64,000 nucleotides of DNA from Nepenthes gracilis (lineage: Eukaryota; Streptophyta; Magnoliopsida; Caryophyllales; Nepenthaceae): assembly GCA_033239525.1 (NCBI GenBank), contig BSYO01000026.1:4402001-4466000 (forward strand), given 5' to 3'. Below, in pieces: positions 47,502 to 59,100 of the stretch. The position numbers were made by a program, and so were the translations under genes. Position 1 is the first letter of the stretch. Each line of letters starts with the position of its first letter. Under the pieces are notes generated by a model. The model saw only the letters and a list, made by a program, of their open reading frames with translations, made no database searches and was not told the origin of the DNA.

Positions 47502-47555
47502 TCAATCAATGCCCTTCATTTTCAAATATCTTTGCCCTTTTTTATTCGAATCCAT
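47502..47555 (-). CDS. Alternative terminal exon of the MADS gene (duplicated copy)
   Basis: The minus strand reads TTTGCAG| then MDSNKKGQRYLKMKGID and a TGA. It has the same acceptor, start, end and phase as the nearer terminal exon (MDSKQILKMKGID), with four extra codons. Splicing exon 7 to this copy would give 187 instead of 183 residues. I cannot tell which copy is used. Confidence 0.4.
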   Translation of the reverse strand: MDSNKKGQRYLKMKGID

Positions 47556-48358
47556 CTGCAAATTACATATTTATTAAGATAACAAAGTGTCCAATTAATT
47601 AAAATAATTATTTAATATATTTGATAAAATAGTAAAAAATAATTAATTAATTTAAGCCATATATGCTATCATAATGATCAATAAATAAAATTTTTAATTT
47701 TTACTTTTATATGCAGCATCTAAAATATTCTATTCTTTATGTGTATCAAATATTTAGAAACTTTATACTTCAATAGTATATCAGGGTCAAAACTATAGTC
47801 GATTAAATAGCGTCAACTTCTTTTAATTATGCTTAGTTAAACAATTTTTTAAAAAATAATTATTTAATATTCCTAATAAAATAGTAAAAAAATTAATTAA
47901 TTTAAGTTATATAAACTATTATAGTAGTCACTCGATAAATTTAGTGTGGTCAATAAAAAAATTTAGTGGGCTAATAAAAATTTTAATTCAATTAGTGTAT
48001 TCTGTGATTTTTTTCAGTGGGCTCAATTGACCCCACTTTCTGTAGAATAGAGTGGCCCCCAGATCAATTTCATAAGCATAGATTAAGAGGACTTTAAGGC
48101 ATATGGAACTTATATGACAAAATTGATTAGGCTGAATTTCTTAAGTTTTCAAAACTTAATTTTAATTTCAATTATTTTTTAATAAATAATTATAATCTAA
48201 TTATTTTAAAATAATTTTTTAAAAATATTTTTAATTAATTAAATTATAATTATTTATTTACAAATAAATAGTCAAAATATAAAAAATAAATCTCTTTATT
48301 TTTATAAAAATAGAGCTGTCCCGAATCCAATGGGGGAACAAATAGTCCTAAACTTAGC

Positions 48359-51300
48359 TCAATCAATGCCCTTCATTTTCAAAATCTGCTTCGAATCCAT
48401 CTGCAAATTATATATTTATTAAGATAACAAGTGTCCAATTAAACAATAATAAAAACAATAATAAATTAATAAAAAAATGATTAATATCCAACAATTAAAT
48501 ATTAATAATAGCACTCCCACAGGAAATAAATAAAAAATTAAAATAAAAAATCAATGACAAATCAAATAAGGATATAAACAAGATAGTATGATAAATACAA
48601 AAGCAGAAAAATTGTTATATAATATATAAAAATTATTATTCATTCATTATACCAACTAATCATCAAAAAGCATATAATTTTCTTAAATGTTAGTTAAATT
48701 TCATTAATTATAATATCATATTACATTTTATAAAATTGATTTGAATATCAATATTTATTATTTTTAAAACAATCACAACTATTAAAAAATTATAAAAGTA
48801 AAGGACTATAAGATAATTTTCTAATTAATAATCAAAAAATGTAAATTAAATATTACTTTTATTTGAAATATATATATATACAATAATAATAATTGCAAAT
48901 ACTTACCTTGCATTTGCACATTTCCTCAATTGAATCGGGAAGAGTTCCTTCCATATCTTTCATCTTTTCAACTTCCCCTTTGCTCTTTTGATTCTCCCGA
49001 GTACTAGAAATTTCAGCCAAATATATATATATATAATATTATTGAATTTTTTTAAAATATATAATAAATAATAATTAAGAATAATATTATCATTAAACAT
49101 AATTTTAGATATTTTTCTATTTTGGTGCTCTCTAAATCAACTATAAATGTGACTTTTTCCTCAAATTTATTGGATGGGATCGAATTATTTTGTTTCTTTT
49201 GGGTTTTTTTTGTTCAATTTCTTTGATATGGATTGGATTATATAAATGTAATTTACTTAATGAAAGACATTGACTCTATTAAAATCAGTATATATTATTA
49301 CTTATAAAAAATATTAATTTTTTTTACTATAAACAATTATGTATGTTTTGTCACGTATTAGTATGTTCGACTTAATTAACTCTATTTAAATAGTTAAATT
49401 TATTTAAATAATAATATTATTTTTAATATTTTTTATTTAAAAAATATGATATAAATAATAAATATGAATGGCAAATGATAGATTTACCTTTTCTTGTAAT
49501 TCAAATCAGAAAGTTTCTCCTTTAGCATCCTCAACTCTTCATCCAAAGCCTGTCCATTTTTCTTCTCTTAATCACAATGAATTGTAAATAATGCATTTTA
49601 CATGATTGATAATTTTTTTAAAAAAAAGAACTCTATTATAATTAAAATAAAGTCCTCACTATAATATTTATCTTAGAAATTATATTTATACACACAATTA
49701 TACATCTAAAAAATCATAAAGTAAGAAAATAAAAAATGCAATTTTCTAAGTAAGAATTTTCTAGGTTAATGCCAAGTTGAGAAACTAACCTCAAGTCTTT
49801 TAGTTTTCCTGCAGGAACACATCAATGGTACATTTGTCAATTTTCTATCATTTAATATAACTTAGAAGCAAATTCACCAAAAGGTAAATTACATAACGAT
49901 TAAATTGTTAGTCAAATTACGTTACTATAGATTATTTATCATATATATATATAATAAGATAGATAAAAATATAAGTATCAGTATCATAATTGTTGAGTCC
50001 ATATCGGTGTGTACTAATCGGATAATATATTAGTATCGGGAATACCTTTTTTTACAAACTATTAACTTAATAGGAAAATATCAGATAATATTAATATATT
50101 AGTCAATCCTGAATAAATATATAAAAACGTATCATTTATACAGTAACATCTGATGAGTTTACTAACCTAATAAAAAATATTGATATATATCATTGATCGA
50201 TTACTATATTTTAACTATTAATTCATAATTTAGTAGGATACAAATTGATCATCCTAGTCCTAATTAAATATGAGCTACTCAATTGACCCAAAATCTTATG
50301 AGATATGGTCAATATATATAAATAATATGAACTATCATATGCCACCATTATGTTTGTTAGTCTAATAAATGGGACTAGCTCAGCCAAACTTAACTATAAT
50401 GATTTCTCCTCTTAATTTAATTAAAGCTTGATTTTAATCAAATATATTAAATAATGTATATTAATTAAGAATTTTTTTTGGCACAAACTCAATAAGTTAA
50501 AATTATATATATATATTTTTAAGTTTCAAGAAGACCTACCATCCCTTATGAAGCATCTCCACATCAATGTTGTATCCATCCTTATGATAATTTGCTCTGA
50601 GAGTCTGAATTTTGGTTTGAAAAGGAACAACATCAGTGTTATGGTCCAATGTGACAGCATTAGCTCATTTTTTATCACATATATTAAAACATATATTTAT
50701 AATTTAAATGTTTAAGGTTGAAATAATATATTGAAATATTTTGTTAATTTTTATTATTAATTATTTTAAAAATAATTATATATTGTTAGAAAATGTATAA
50801 TAAGAAAATGTAACATATTTTGTGGTAATTAGGGAGAGAAAGAGAAAACTTACATGAAGGTTATCAAGCCTCCTACACATCCAATTCACAAATGAAGAAA
50901 AAAAAAAAACAATGAGAATTTAAATGGGAAAAAAGACAATTGCATGCATTTTAATTATTACCCAGATACTTTAACACCATACAATATATATTTATTTATC
51001 TATTTTTATATAAATTTATTAATAAAATAAACATATCAATATAATATTATATCATTAAAAATAATTAAATGGTCTTCAACAATCATTACCCTTTTAACAT
51101 TGTAATGTTCGAAAAGAGAAGAAAGACTCACTAACCTCTTTTCTCTGTCATGGTATGAGATCTCTGAAAACCTACTTATAATACGCATAAAATCACTGAA
51201 ATTCAGCAAAAAAATGTCAACAGTGACATTATCATATTAATTTTTTAGTGTAATGTTTAAATTTGATATTAATTACACACTAAATTTGATATTTTTAAAT

Positions 51301-52326
51301 AAATATTTATATATTTGAGGATCAGAGACAATTTTATAAAAGTTATACTTGATATTTTCTAGGTTATTGAAGGATATCCCAAATTTTTTGTGCTATACAT
51401 ATTTTATGTATTTATAAAATATGTAACTTTAGATTTTTTAAATAATTATAAATTTTGAATATATGTAAAATACATGGAATTCCTCTCCAAAAGTGAAGCC
51501 AGATTAAGGGGAGCTTGATCTTTTGAAAAGATGGAGGTCATTTTTTTTTAATCTAAATTAATTTTAAATAAATAATTATAATTTAATTATTTTAAATAAA
51601 TTAAAAATTAATTATTAAATTATAATTTATTATTTAAAAATAAATAATTTATATTAAAAAAATAAATTTTATCTCTTTAAAAAATAAAACCGGCTTGATT
51701 TCAAGTAAAACCCGTTTATAAGCCCCTTCATCTTTCTCCTGCCATTTGGAATAAAAAAAAAGAAATTTCAATTTTTAAAAAAATTTAATTTATTTTTTTA
51801 AATTTTATGTTATGATAAATATTTAGCAAATATTAATATTTTTTAAAAAATAAAAAACTATTTTTATTATTTTTATTTTAGAATTTTCATCGCAGGATTT
51901 TTATCCAACGATGATAAATGAAGATGCAAGCCCCATTGCAGAAGGCTGATACATATCAGCCGATTGATCATAACATATTATCGATGTAATAATATATCGA
52001 GATATTCTTTTGATATTGAAACCTCCTAACATCAATATTTTCATCAGTGGCTCCAAATTCTTCCCATTTTACTGAACTTTTACACACAGATTCATACTCA
52101 TTTTGAAAGAAACGAAGAAGAAGAAGAAAGCATTTTACGTGTTTTGGCCAAGGCAGAGGGAAGGAAAACCAGAAGAAGGAGAGAAGGTGAGGAAGAGAAG
52201 ATCTGCGCCTGTGAGAATGCTCATCTCTTTCACTTTCTTGCTGATAACAGATCTGTTATGCAAGAAGAAATGCTCTCTTGACAGCTCTCCATTCAACCTC
52301 TCCAGTTGCACCCTCGGCCTCACCAT
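48359..52326 (-). CDS. Diverged MIKC*-type MADS-box gene (AGL30/AGL65-like)
   Basis: I read eight exons: 52139-52326, 51136-51195, 50854-50872, 50540-50604, 49790-49808, 49488-49549, 48907-49003 and 48359-48400. They join in frame to 183 codons with standard GT-AG sites. The first 50 residues align without gaps to MADS domains (MVRPRVQLERLNGELSREHF to EMSILTGADLLFLTFSPSSG). The next exons match the linker and K region of P-clade MIKC* proteins: FMRIISRFSEISYHDREKRR, YHKDGYNIDVEMLHKG, and DMEGTLPDSIEEMCK. The usual family length is about 330-390 residues, so the C-terminus is lost. The second-position Gly is Val and the Lys-Arg pair at about 23-24 is His-Asn, so DNA contacts are probably altered. 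MIKC* factors act mainly in pollen; a role here is inference. It could be a fast-evolving paralog or a young pseudogene. Confidence 0.78.
49985..50215. repeat. AT-rich CGATAT-like repeat in MADS intron 4
   Basis: Words such as CCATATCGGTGTG, TAGTATCGGGAATACC and GATATATATCATTGATCGAT recall the repeat family in ARC6 introns 4-6. The match is looser than among those three copies. A shorter relative lies at about 51955-52040 in intron 1. Confidence 0.4.
51490..51720. mobile_element. AT-rich foldback (MITE-like) in MADS intron 1-2 region
   Basis: The interior is a long imperfect palindrome: AATAATTATAATTTAATTAT on one side and ATTAATTATTAAATTATAAT on the other. The outer arms (GATCTTTTGAAAAGATGG and, on the other strand, a TTTTTTAAAGAGATAAAAT-like word) also pair partly. 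The same palindromic wording is in 47260-47460 and 48130-48320, so three copies lie around this gene. The piece sits between exon 2 and the MADS exon. Confidence 0.5.
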
Positions 52327-52526
52327 TTTTCTCCTTCCAAATTCACAAACATTCCGCAGAATCAAGAGGGCTTTGATTAATTTTACGAGGGGAACGACCA
52401 GAATTAATAATTAGGGCAGATTGCATGATTTGGTATCGCATGTAATAATGAAGGGAGATATCCTGATTTTATGAGCATTAAAACTGCTACCTGGGTTCAC
52501 TAATTCGCTGTGAAGATATGGAAATC

Positions 52527-52654
52527 TGAGCAATTAATTAATCCCCCTCTCTCTCTCTATTATTACATTTTAGCAATACATTTTATTTTCTGAGCAATTA
52601 ATTAATCCCCCTCTCTCTCTATTATTACATTTTAGCAATACATTTTATTTTATA
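52527..52654. repeat. 64-bp tandem duplication upstream of the MADS gene
   Basis: TGAGCAATTAATTAATCCCC starts at 52527 and again at 52591. The two units are nearly identical except for the number of CT dinucleotides, so the duplication is recent. It lies about 200 bp upstream of the MADS start codon. Confidence 0.88.
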
Positions 52655-53289
52655 ATACGGATAATCAACTAAAGAATACAGATACTATTTCAGAATTGAA
52701 ACATGGGTGTCTAATTTGAATTAAATTTGATTATAGGCTGAATCTTTGAAAACCTTCCTCTTGAACAGACGATAATTATACCCATTAGGTGAATTTTATA
52801 TCAAATTATAAAATTTTTTATCTGTAAATAAAAAATATAAATATCAAATAGGAGTATAAACACGGAGACTTTTGCACGGGAGAAAGTGCAATCACAAGGC
52901 TCCACGGGCAAAGCTATCCACTTTAAAACAAAGTATAAACATATATTACAAATTCAAAGTTTAGACTGTAACATTTGTATAAACAGTCATATATAAGGTC
53001 AAATGTATAAGTTTTATAATTTTTATATTACAATTATTTTCTTATATTGACATGATACTTTAAACGTTTACTTATTTTTGTACTAATCAAACAAAATCCT
53101 TAAATATCATATAAAAACTAAATAAATTTTCAAAGTCTTTAATTAAAATCGCATGCATGCTATAATATTTAAAGCGGAAAAGCTAAAAGACCACATATAT
53201 GTATATCCAATAAAAAATGTAAACAAAATTAAAAAAAATTTGAAAATAAACTCAAGAATATGATTAGATATACTTATATTAACATTTTG

Positions 53290-53640
53290 ATTTAGTAGAT
53301 ATGACGAGATAAAACTCTAAAATTCTCTTTATTTTCGTCCTCCCATTTCTTTTTCCCTCGTCTCCCTTTTTTTCACAAAAATGACCAAAATCAATGTTGG
53401 ATAGGTGCACATTGGATGCCCCACACTCATGCACAAGAGTCACATTAGGCACTGTTCAAGTATTAGTACTCTGTCCAAATTTCACTTGAATACTGTAATA
53501 ACATACATCAGACATTATTCAATTTGTTTAAAACACACATTAATGTTATATATATATATATATATATATATGTACATCGGGTCTCACCAATCTTTCACTA
53601 ATGTACATGAGTTGTAGGGGTGTATATCAAGTGTGTGACT
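53290..53640 (-). repeat. GTGC-rich dispersed repeat, inverted copy 5, with an AT microsatellite
   Basis: On the plus strand a pyrimidine run (TTTCTTTTTCCCTCGTCTCC) precedes GTGCACATTGGATGCCCC and CATGCACAAGAGTCAC. This is the reverse order of the other copies, so the copy is inverted. An (AT)n run lies at 53546-53571. Confidence 0.45.
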
Positions 53641-53649
53641 TCTAACTCA

Positions 53650-55800
53650 AACACGCACGAACAGGAGTCAAGCATCTTTTATGTGTTGGGCCTGATTTTC
53701 AAATTTAATTTTTTTTATTTTTTATTATATAATTATTTTTAAATTAACAAAAAATTATACTATTAGCATTACAATTCAATGATAAAAAAATTGGCCATCG
53801 CATACTTTGTTGTCCAAACAATAGATTTAACATCTTTATAAACACAAAGTTTCTTTGTTAGAATTCAACAAGTGCAAAATACATAACAAATCCAAAAATT
53901 TCTACAAACGTTCCAAGCAAATCTCATAAAGTAAGGCAAAATATCATCTATTCTCTCATTTATTTTTTTTCCATTATTATTAACCTTCTAAATAATATCT
54001 CTTCAAGGACTCCTATGGAATGGGGTTGTTCCACAATATTCTATCCTCATCTTATTATAACTCACAATCATCTGTACTCATTATTTTTTATTTCTCACAG
54101 TAATTTGGTTTGTGTGATATTAATTTAATTGTTGAAGCATATTTTATGAATATATTATAATCCTATAATATTTTTATCTATGTTTGTAGCATGTAAGACT
54201 CGGATTTTTAATCCAAACATTATTTTATGACTTCTCAAAAGGAATTTATTTTATAAATATATATTAGTATTCAGTACTATTTATGTACGTATATGTTAAA
54301 CTATTAATATTCATACAAAAAACAACAAATTCCCCTTTATTTTTAATGTTCAAAAAATAAGATAAAAATAAACTGTTCACTCACCATCCGCTCGAGCGCT
54401 AAAACCAGTAACCTTGCACCTGAAACTCGCTGCCCTCTTACTCGAGCGCCAATGCATTTTCCTCTTGAAATCCTAGACGCGTTCGAGTACTGCGATAATG
54501 ATTATTTTTTTAAGCGTATTTTTTGAGCCTTCCTATATATTTTTTCCTTCCTTCGATTGCCCTAACTTCTTGCTTATATATGGAGCGTCTACTTTAGAAG
54601 AAAATACTATTTTACTACTTTAATCTTACTCAATTTGAAAAAATCTCAATTATATTATTGTGTTTTTATGATAACGGTTTTCTCACAATTTTTACTTTAA
54701 CATTATAATTTTACCTACTAATTTACCTTTGTTGCGCGACGTTGATAGTGTGAAGAAGGGGTTCCGGTGGTATTTGACATTTTAAGCGGTTCATGAGAAA
54801 ATATTGACGTGAAGATCAAAAGACATCCGATTTCGTTGCCGTTGACAAAATTAAGGAGTTCATTGGTAAAGATCACGTGATGAGAATAAATCAGTTAGGT
54901 TAGCGGGTCGTTACCACCCGGTATATAAATTAATTTTCACAATGTATATCTTTTCTGGCCGTTGAAATCCGAAAAATTTTATTCGATAACTGTGATTATC
55001 GAGGTTTTTCTTCGTTATAAAAAATTACGTCTTTATATTATTATTTATTATTTTATACATTATTTTTGTTACTATTATTTTATTTAGATTAAAATATATT
55101 TTACGTAAATTAAATATTTTTTATATTATTTTTATTAATTATTAAGGAATTAAAATTTTTGTGTGATTTTAAACAAAACGTTACTTTCATATTCAAATGT
55201 AAACCCCAAAAAGATTGTCATATGTACAACAACAATCATAGTAAAGGTGGTGAGGGGATAAGCCTCTCTTACTCGGGTAAATTATAATATGTAGTATCTT
55301 GTTTGATTATTAAAATAAAATAAATATCATTAAAAATAAGATAATAATAAATATTATATTATTTAATTTGTATGAGGAATAAATAATAACTCCATTTTTC
55401 TCTGTATTTGATTGGAAAAAATTAGATAAAAATAAATATTATATTAATATTACGAGTAGTAGTATTAATAACGATCGAAAGAAAAATAAATTTTCATATG
55501 TTTGTTATTATAAATATGTTAATATCAATAATAACTATTTATTAATTGTTAAAAAACTAAATTAGATTTTAACAAATAATTAAAATGAAAAAATTATGGA
55601 GATATACCCATGTAAAATTATACTCTAGAAAATATAATTATATCAAATATAATATTTATAAAATTAATAAAAATAATTATTTAAAAATATTATTTAATAT
55701 TTAAATAATACAAATATATACGTAAAATTAAGTATATAAGTAATGTTTTTCTTCACGCTAAGAACAACTATGTTTCTTGATATTAATGATGAGAGGCTTT
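53650..55800. other. Intergenic sequence between the MADS and RCC1-repeat genes
   Basis: No gene is seen. The stretch at about 54370-55020 is richer in GC, with CCGCTCGAGCGC, TACTCGAGCGCC and GGTTCCGGTGG words. It may be a degenerate LTR, but I found no partner copy in the window. The remainder is AT-rich. Confidence 0.4.
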
Positions 55801-56103
55801 GGAAATCCCGAACCGTCGCTTTTCCTGCCCATTTATACTTCCACATTTCGTTTTATATTCATCAGAAAAGGAATAGAAGCTAAAACAGGGGTTTTCGTCT
55901 TCTCTTTTCCCTGATCCTGAGCAGAAACCCTAGGCGCCGATTCCATCTGAACGTACAGTTACTGTCTGTTTCCCGCCGTTTTCAGCTGACCCACTTCTTC
56001 AAATTCAAACTGACGGTCACTAGCCGTTAGATCTGCTGTTTTCGGACAGCTTGTTTGGTAATTTTTTTTAATAGTTGCATTGGGTTTCTAGTTTCAGAGT
56101 AAA
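55801..56103 (+). promoter_or_regulatory. Promoter and 5' leader of the RCC1-repeat gene
   Basis: The composition changes from AT-rich to balanced at about 55790. TATA-like words ATTTATACTT (55831) and TTTTATATTC (55851) are followed by a pyrimidine-rich leader (TCGTCTTCTCTTTTCCC). There is no upstream ATG in frame with the start at 56104. The transcription start is not determined. Confidence 0.45.
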
Positions 56104-59100
56104 ATGTCGAAGGTCGAAGCTGAGAAGAAATGTGAAGAAGAAGAGGATAAGGCGAAGGGTGGTGAGCTGTTGTTTTGTGGTGCGACATCATGGGATACTG
56201 TTGGTCGGAAGAAAACTAGTGAAGAGGGTAATTTGTACTCCCCCACTCGGCTTCGGCCACTTGTTGGAGTTGACATCCGATATGTGGCTTCGGGTTGTGG
56301 TAAGTTTATTCCATTTGGGCGAAAACGATGGTTTGTACTGTATATTATTCGGTTACAGTTTGTTTTTTAAACTGCTTTTTTATTTGTTGTTGTATGAGAG
56401 ATATTCCATCTCCCACTCATAAACATTGCAAGAAACCTAAATGTACTCCTTTTAATAGAGCATCTATTAACAATTTTTCACCAATGATGTCCGTGAAGTA
56501 TTTTGAATTTTTGATTGATCAGACCCTGCTATTTGTTTTTTTTTTTTTATATGAAAGTTAATGATATCGAAGTAGCAATAGACAAGTTCATCATAATCTA
56601 AAGCAGTAAAATGGTCATTGTGTAATACAAGAGTTGCTATGTTTTTTTTTTTTTAAGATTCGAATAGCTCTTTTTTTTTTCTTGCTTGGCCAAGTTGAGT
56701 TTAGCAGGATTGTGACCCATGATTATGACATAATAGTACCAATCTAGGAGGCAAATGCATTTAGGCCTATTAACTTTGAGGACATTTCTTGAAAAATGAT
56801 GATCAAAAGACTTATTAAGGTTTTACTTAGTGTCTGTTATCTGTAAACATTCCATGGAAAACAATGATCATAATAATCCAAGGGCATCTAATAATCATTT
56901 TGTTATGTATTTCTACGGAACTACTTCTCTTAAGGAGAAGTAAGACCTAGTTTTTCAATTTGAGCTGTTGGAATAAAAAATCCAGTAACTGAAATTTAAA
57001 TATTAAATAATATTTTCTAAATAATTTATTATTATTATTTTTTTAATATTAGATTTAATATTCAATTGATAATATTGCCAAAAAAAATTAAAAATATTAC
57101 TATCTTTAATATTTTTTATTTTTAAATATCGACAATTGGATTTTGATCCAACGGTCTCCTTAGGGTCCTACTTTTCATAAGGAGATATAGGATTCCCATT
57201 TTCATATTTCTATTTCATTTGTTTTATGTCATTTTGAAGTGAAAGGTTGATGGCAAATTATTATGTTGTTATTGGTGGTACTTGCTTATGTTTGTATAGG
57301 AATATGATGTCTTAAATTGAACAAATGATATTTAGGCTAATGAGTTTATTAACACAAACCACAAGCAATGTACAAACTGAAGCAACCCACACATTACGGT
57401 TTGGATAGTTCATCTCAGATTGATAGTTTGGTTAGATTTGGTAAGAATCCAAATCATAATGTGCAATTTGATTGGGAGTTACTGTTCAAACCATGTCAAG
57501 CCATTTTGTGTGCAACCTAGTTGTTTATATGTTTTGTATTGTGAGATATATGTGTGCTGTTTTTAAGTTTTTAAAGTAATTCTAGTCAGTAATGCATGAT
57601 GTTGTTATCTATTTGATATGTTTTCTTGTTATTTGTGAGTACGTCTTGCTATATGGAAGCCTTAGTTGACTTGGGAAAGCAGGCTTTGATACTTTTGTGT
57701 TAATCTTCATGCAGTTTCTTGTCATTGTGTAGCATTGGATGTCAAGGGACGGTGCTATACATGGGGAAGGAATGAGGCATGATTAAATCTTTTGATAAAG
57801 CTAATTAATTCTTTTTTTCTGTATGGAGGGTTGTATGATGCGTCTGGATTGACTAATGCGGCATGGTTTTGCAGAGGGGCCAGTTAGGTCAAGGAGATAC
57901 TCTACAGAGGGATAGACCAACAGTTGTGTCTGAACTTTCAAAGTAAGTTCTTACTTGAGTGAGCTCTTTATGAGATTTCTCTTCATGTTTGGTCTTCATG
58001 ATTGACCTCCACATGGAGTGCTTGTGGTCTACCTTTTTATGTGGTGTTCTTGTTCCTCGAATGGTGGTGCATGAATGCTAATGTGGAAATCATTAGCTGG
58101 CTTGCACCTACTGGTAGGACATTAGGTAACTGATTTATCGCCTTGTGTATGTCTAAGACATGGTTTAAACTTGAAAATGCTAGATAAATCATCTGGCCTT
58201 TTGTTTTCCTTTTTTTTCCTTGTTGAATGAGATTGACCAACCACTTAGCTGCCAAATTCCTGTCCTAAACATCCTGGATTGTGCAGATCCAGCTGCTCAT
58301 AAAATATATAAAACATGATGAAGGTGACATTTTTTGCTATGGTTTTGGGTTATGTGACAAGAGATTTATTTCTGTTGATGTTCCATTTACTTGGAGATAT
58401 GACCTTGTGAAAGGTGATTGGAGTGATTTTTGAAATGTCTGTTGTATTTCATTATGTAGAAATGGTTATTCAGTCTAACCTTCTTAACATAAGCATTGTA
58501 AACAATGCCTCTAACTAAAGGGATAGGCAGTCTCAAAGAGCCTCTAATTGAATGAATGAGCAGCTGCACCTTATGCCATCTCTTATGTAGTATTAGTACA
58601 ATAGATGAACGTTTGTTTTCAATGATTAAAAGAACATAGTTAGGGCAATTTGTTGGTGTCTGTGATGATTGTAGTTGACTTGATTGGCTGCCAAAGTGAA
58701 TATATTTGTTAAGATGCAAACTTGTGTGAAAAGAATTAGTAACGATTCTTTTGCAGGTGTAAAATCATTGGAGCAGATGCGGGACGAAGTCACACAGTTG
58801 TGGTGACTGAAGATGGACAATCATTAGCATTTGGCTGGAATAAGCATGGTCAGCTGGGTTGTGGTTCATCTAAAAATGGTAGGGTTTTTCTTTATTTATC
58901 TTTGTATTTTTACTTTTCTAGAGAAGTAGATGGAAAGGATCGCTTCTATCTTATTTCCCTATAAGCTGTTGGGGTTCTTTGTTTATAAAAAGTCTAGTGT
59001 TTGTACTATATTCCAAAAATTATACGGCACTTATAATAAGTATGCACTTGTATAATCTATTAAATTTCTTCTACATATGTGTGGAATGCTTCTCATAATT

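Larger units (their letters stand above)
46540..48430. repeat. Complex imperfect tandem duplication downstream of the MADS gene
   Basis: Segments recur in the same order. One is at 46550-46640 and 47720-47810 (TTTATACTT..A and GTCGATTAAA words). Another is at 47240-47460 and 48105-48320 (TTAAGTTTTCAAAACTTAAT and TTAATTAAATTATAATTATT). A third is at 47480-47580 and 48330-48425 (CTTAGCTCAATCAATGCCCT, CGAATCCATCTGCAAATTA). The later copy lacks about 300 bp present in the earlier one. The duplication includes the last coding exon of the MADS gene. Confidence 0.75.

Noticed and set aside
54370..55020. GC-richer stretch with CTCGAGCGC words, possibly a chromovirus LTR
   Set aside because: There is no second copy in the window and no defined ends; mentioned only as part of the intergenic entry.
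58037..58719. Minus frames within introns of the RCC1-repeat gene
   Set aside because: No known domain, no splice or promoter support, and opposite to the host gene.
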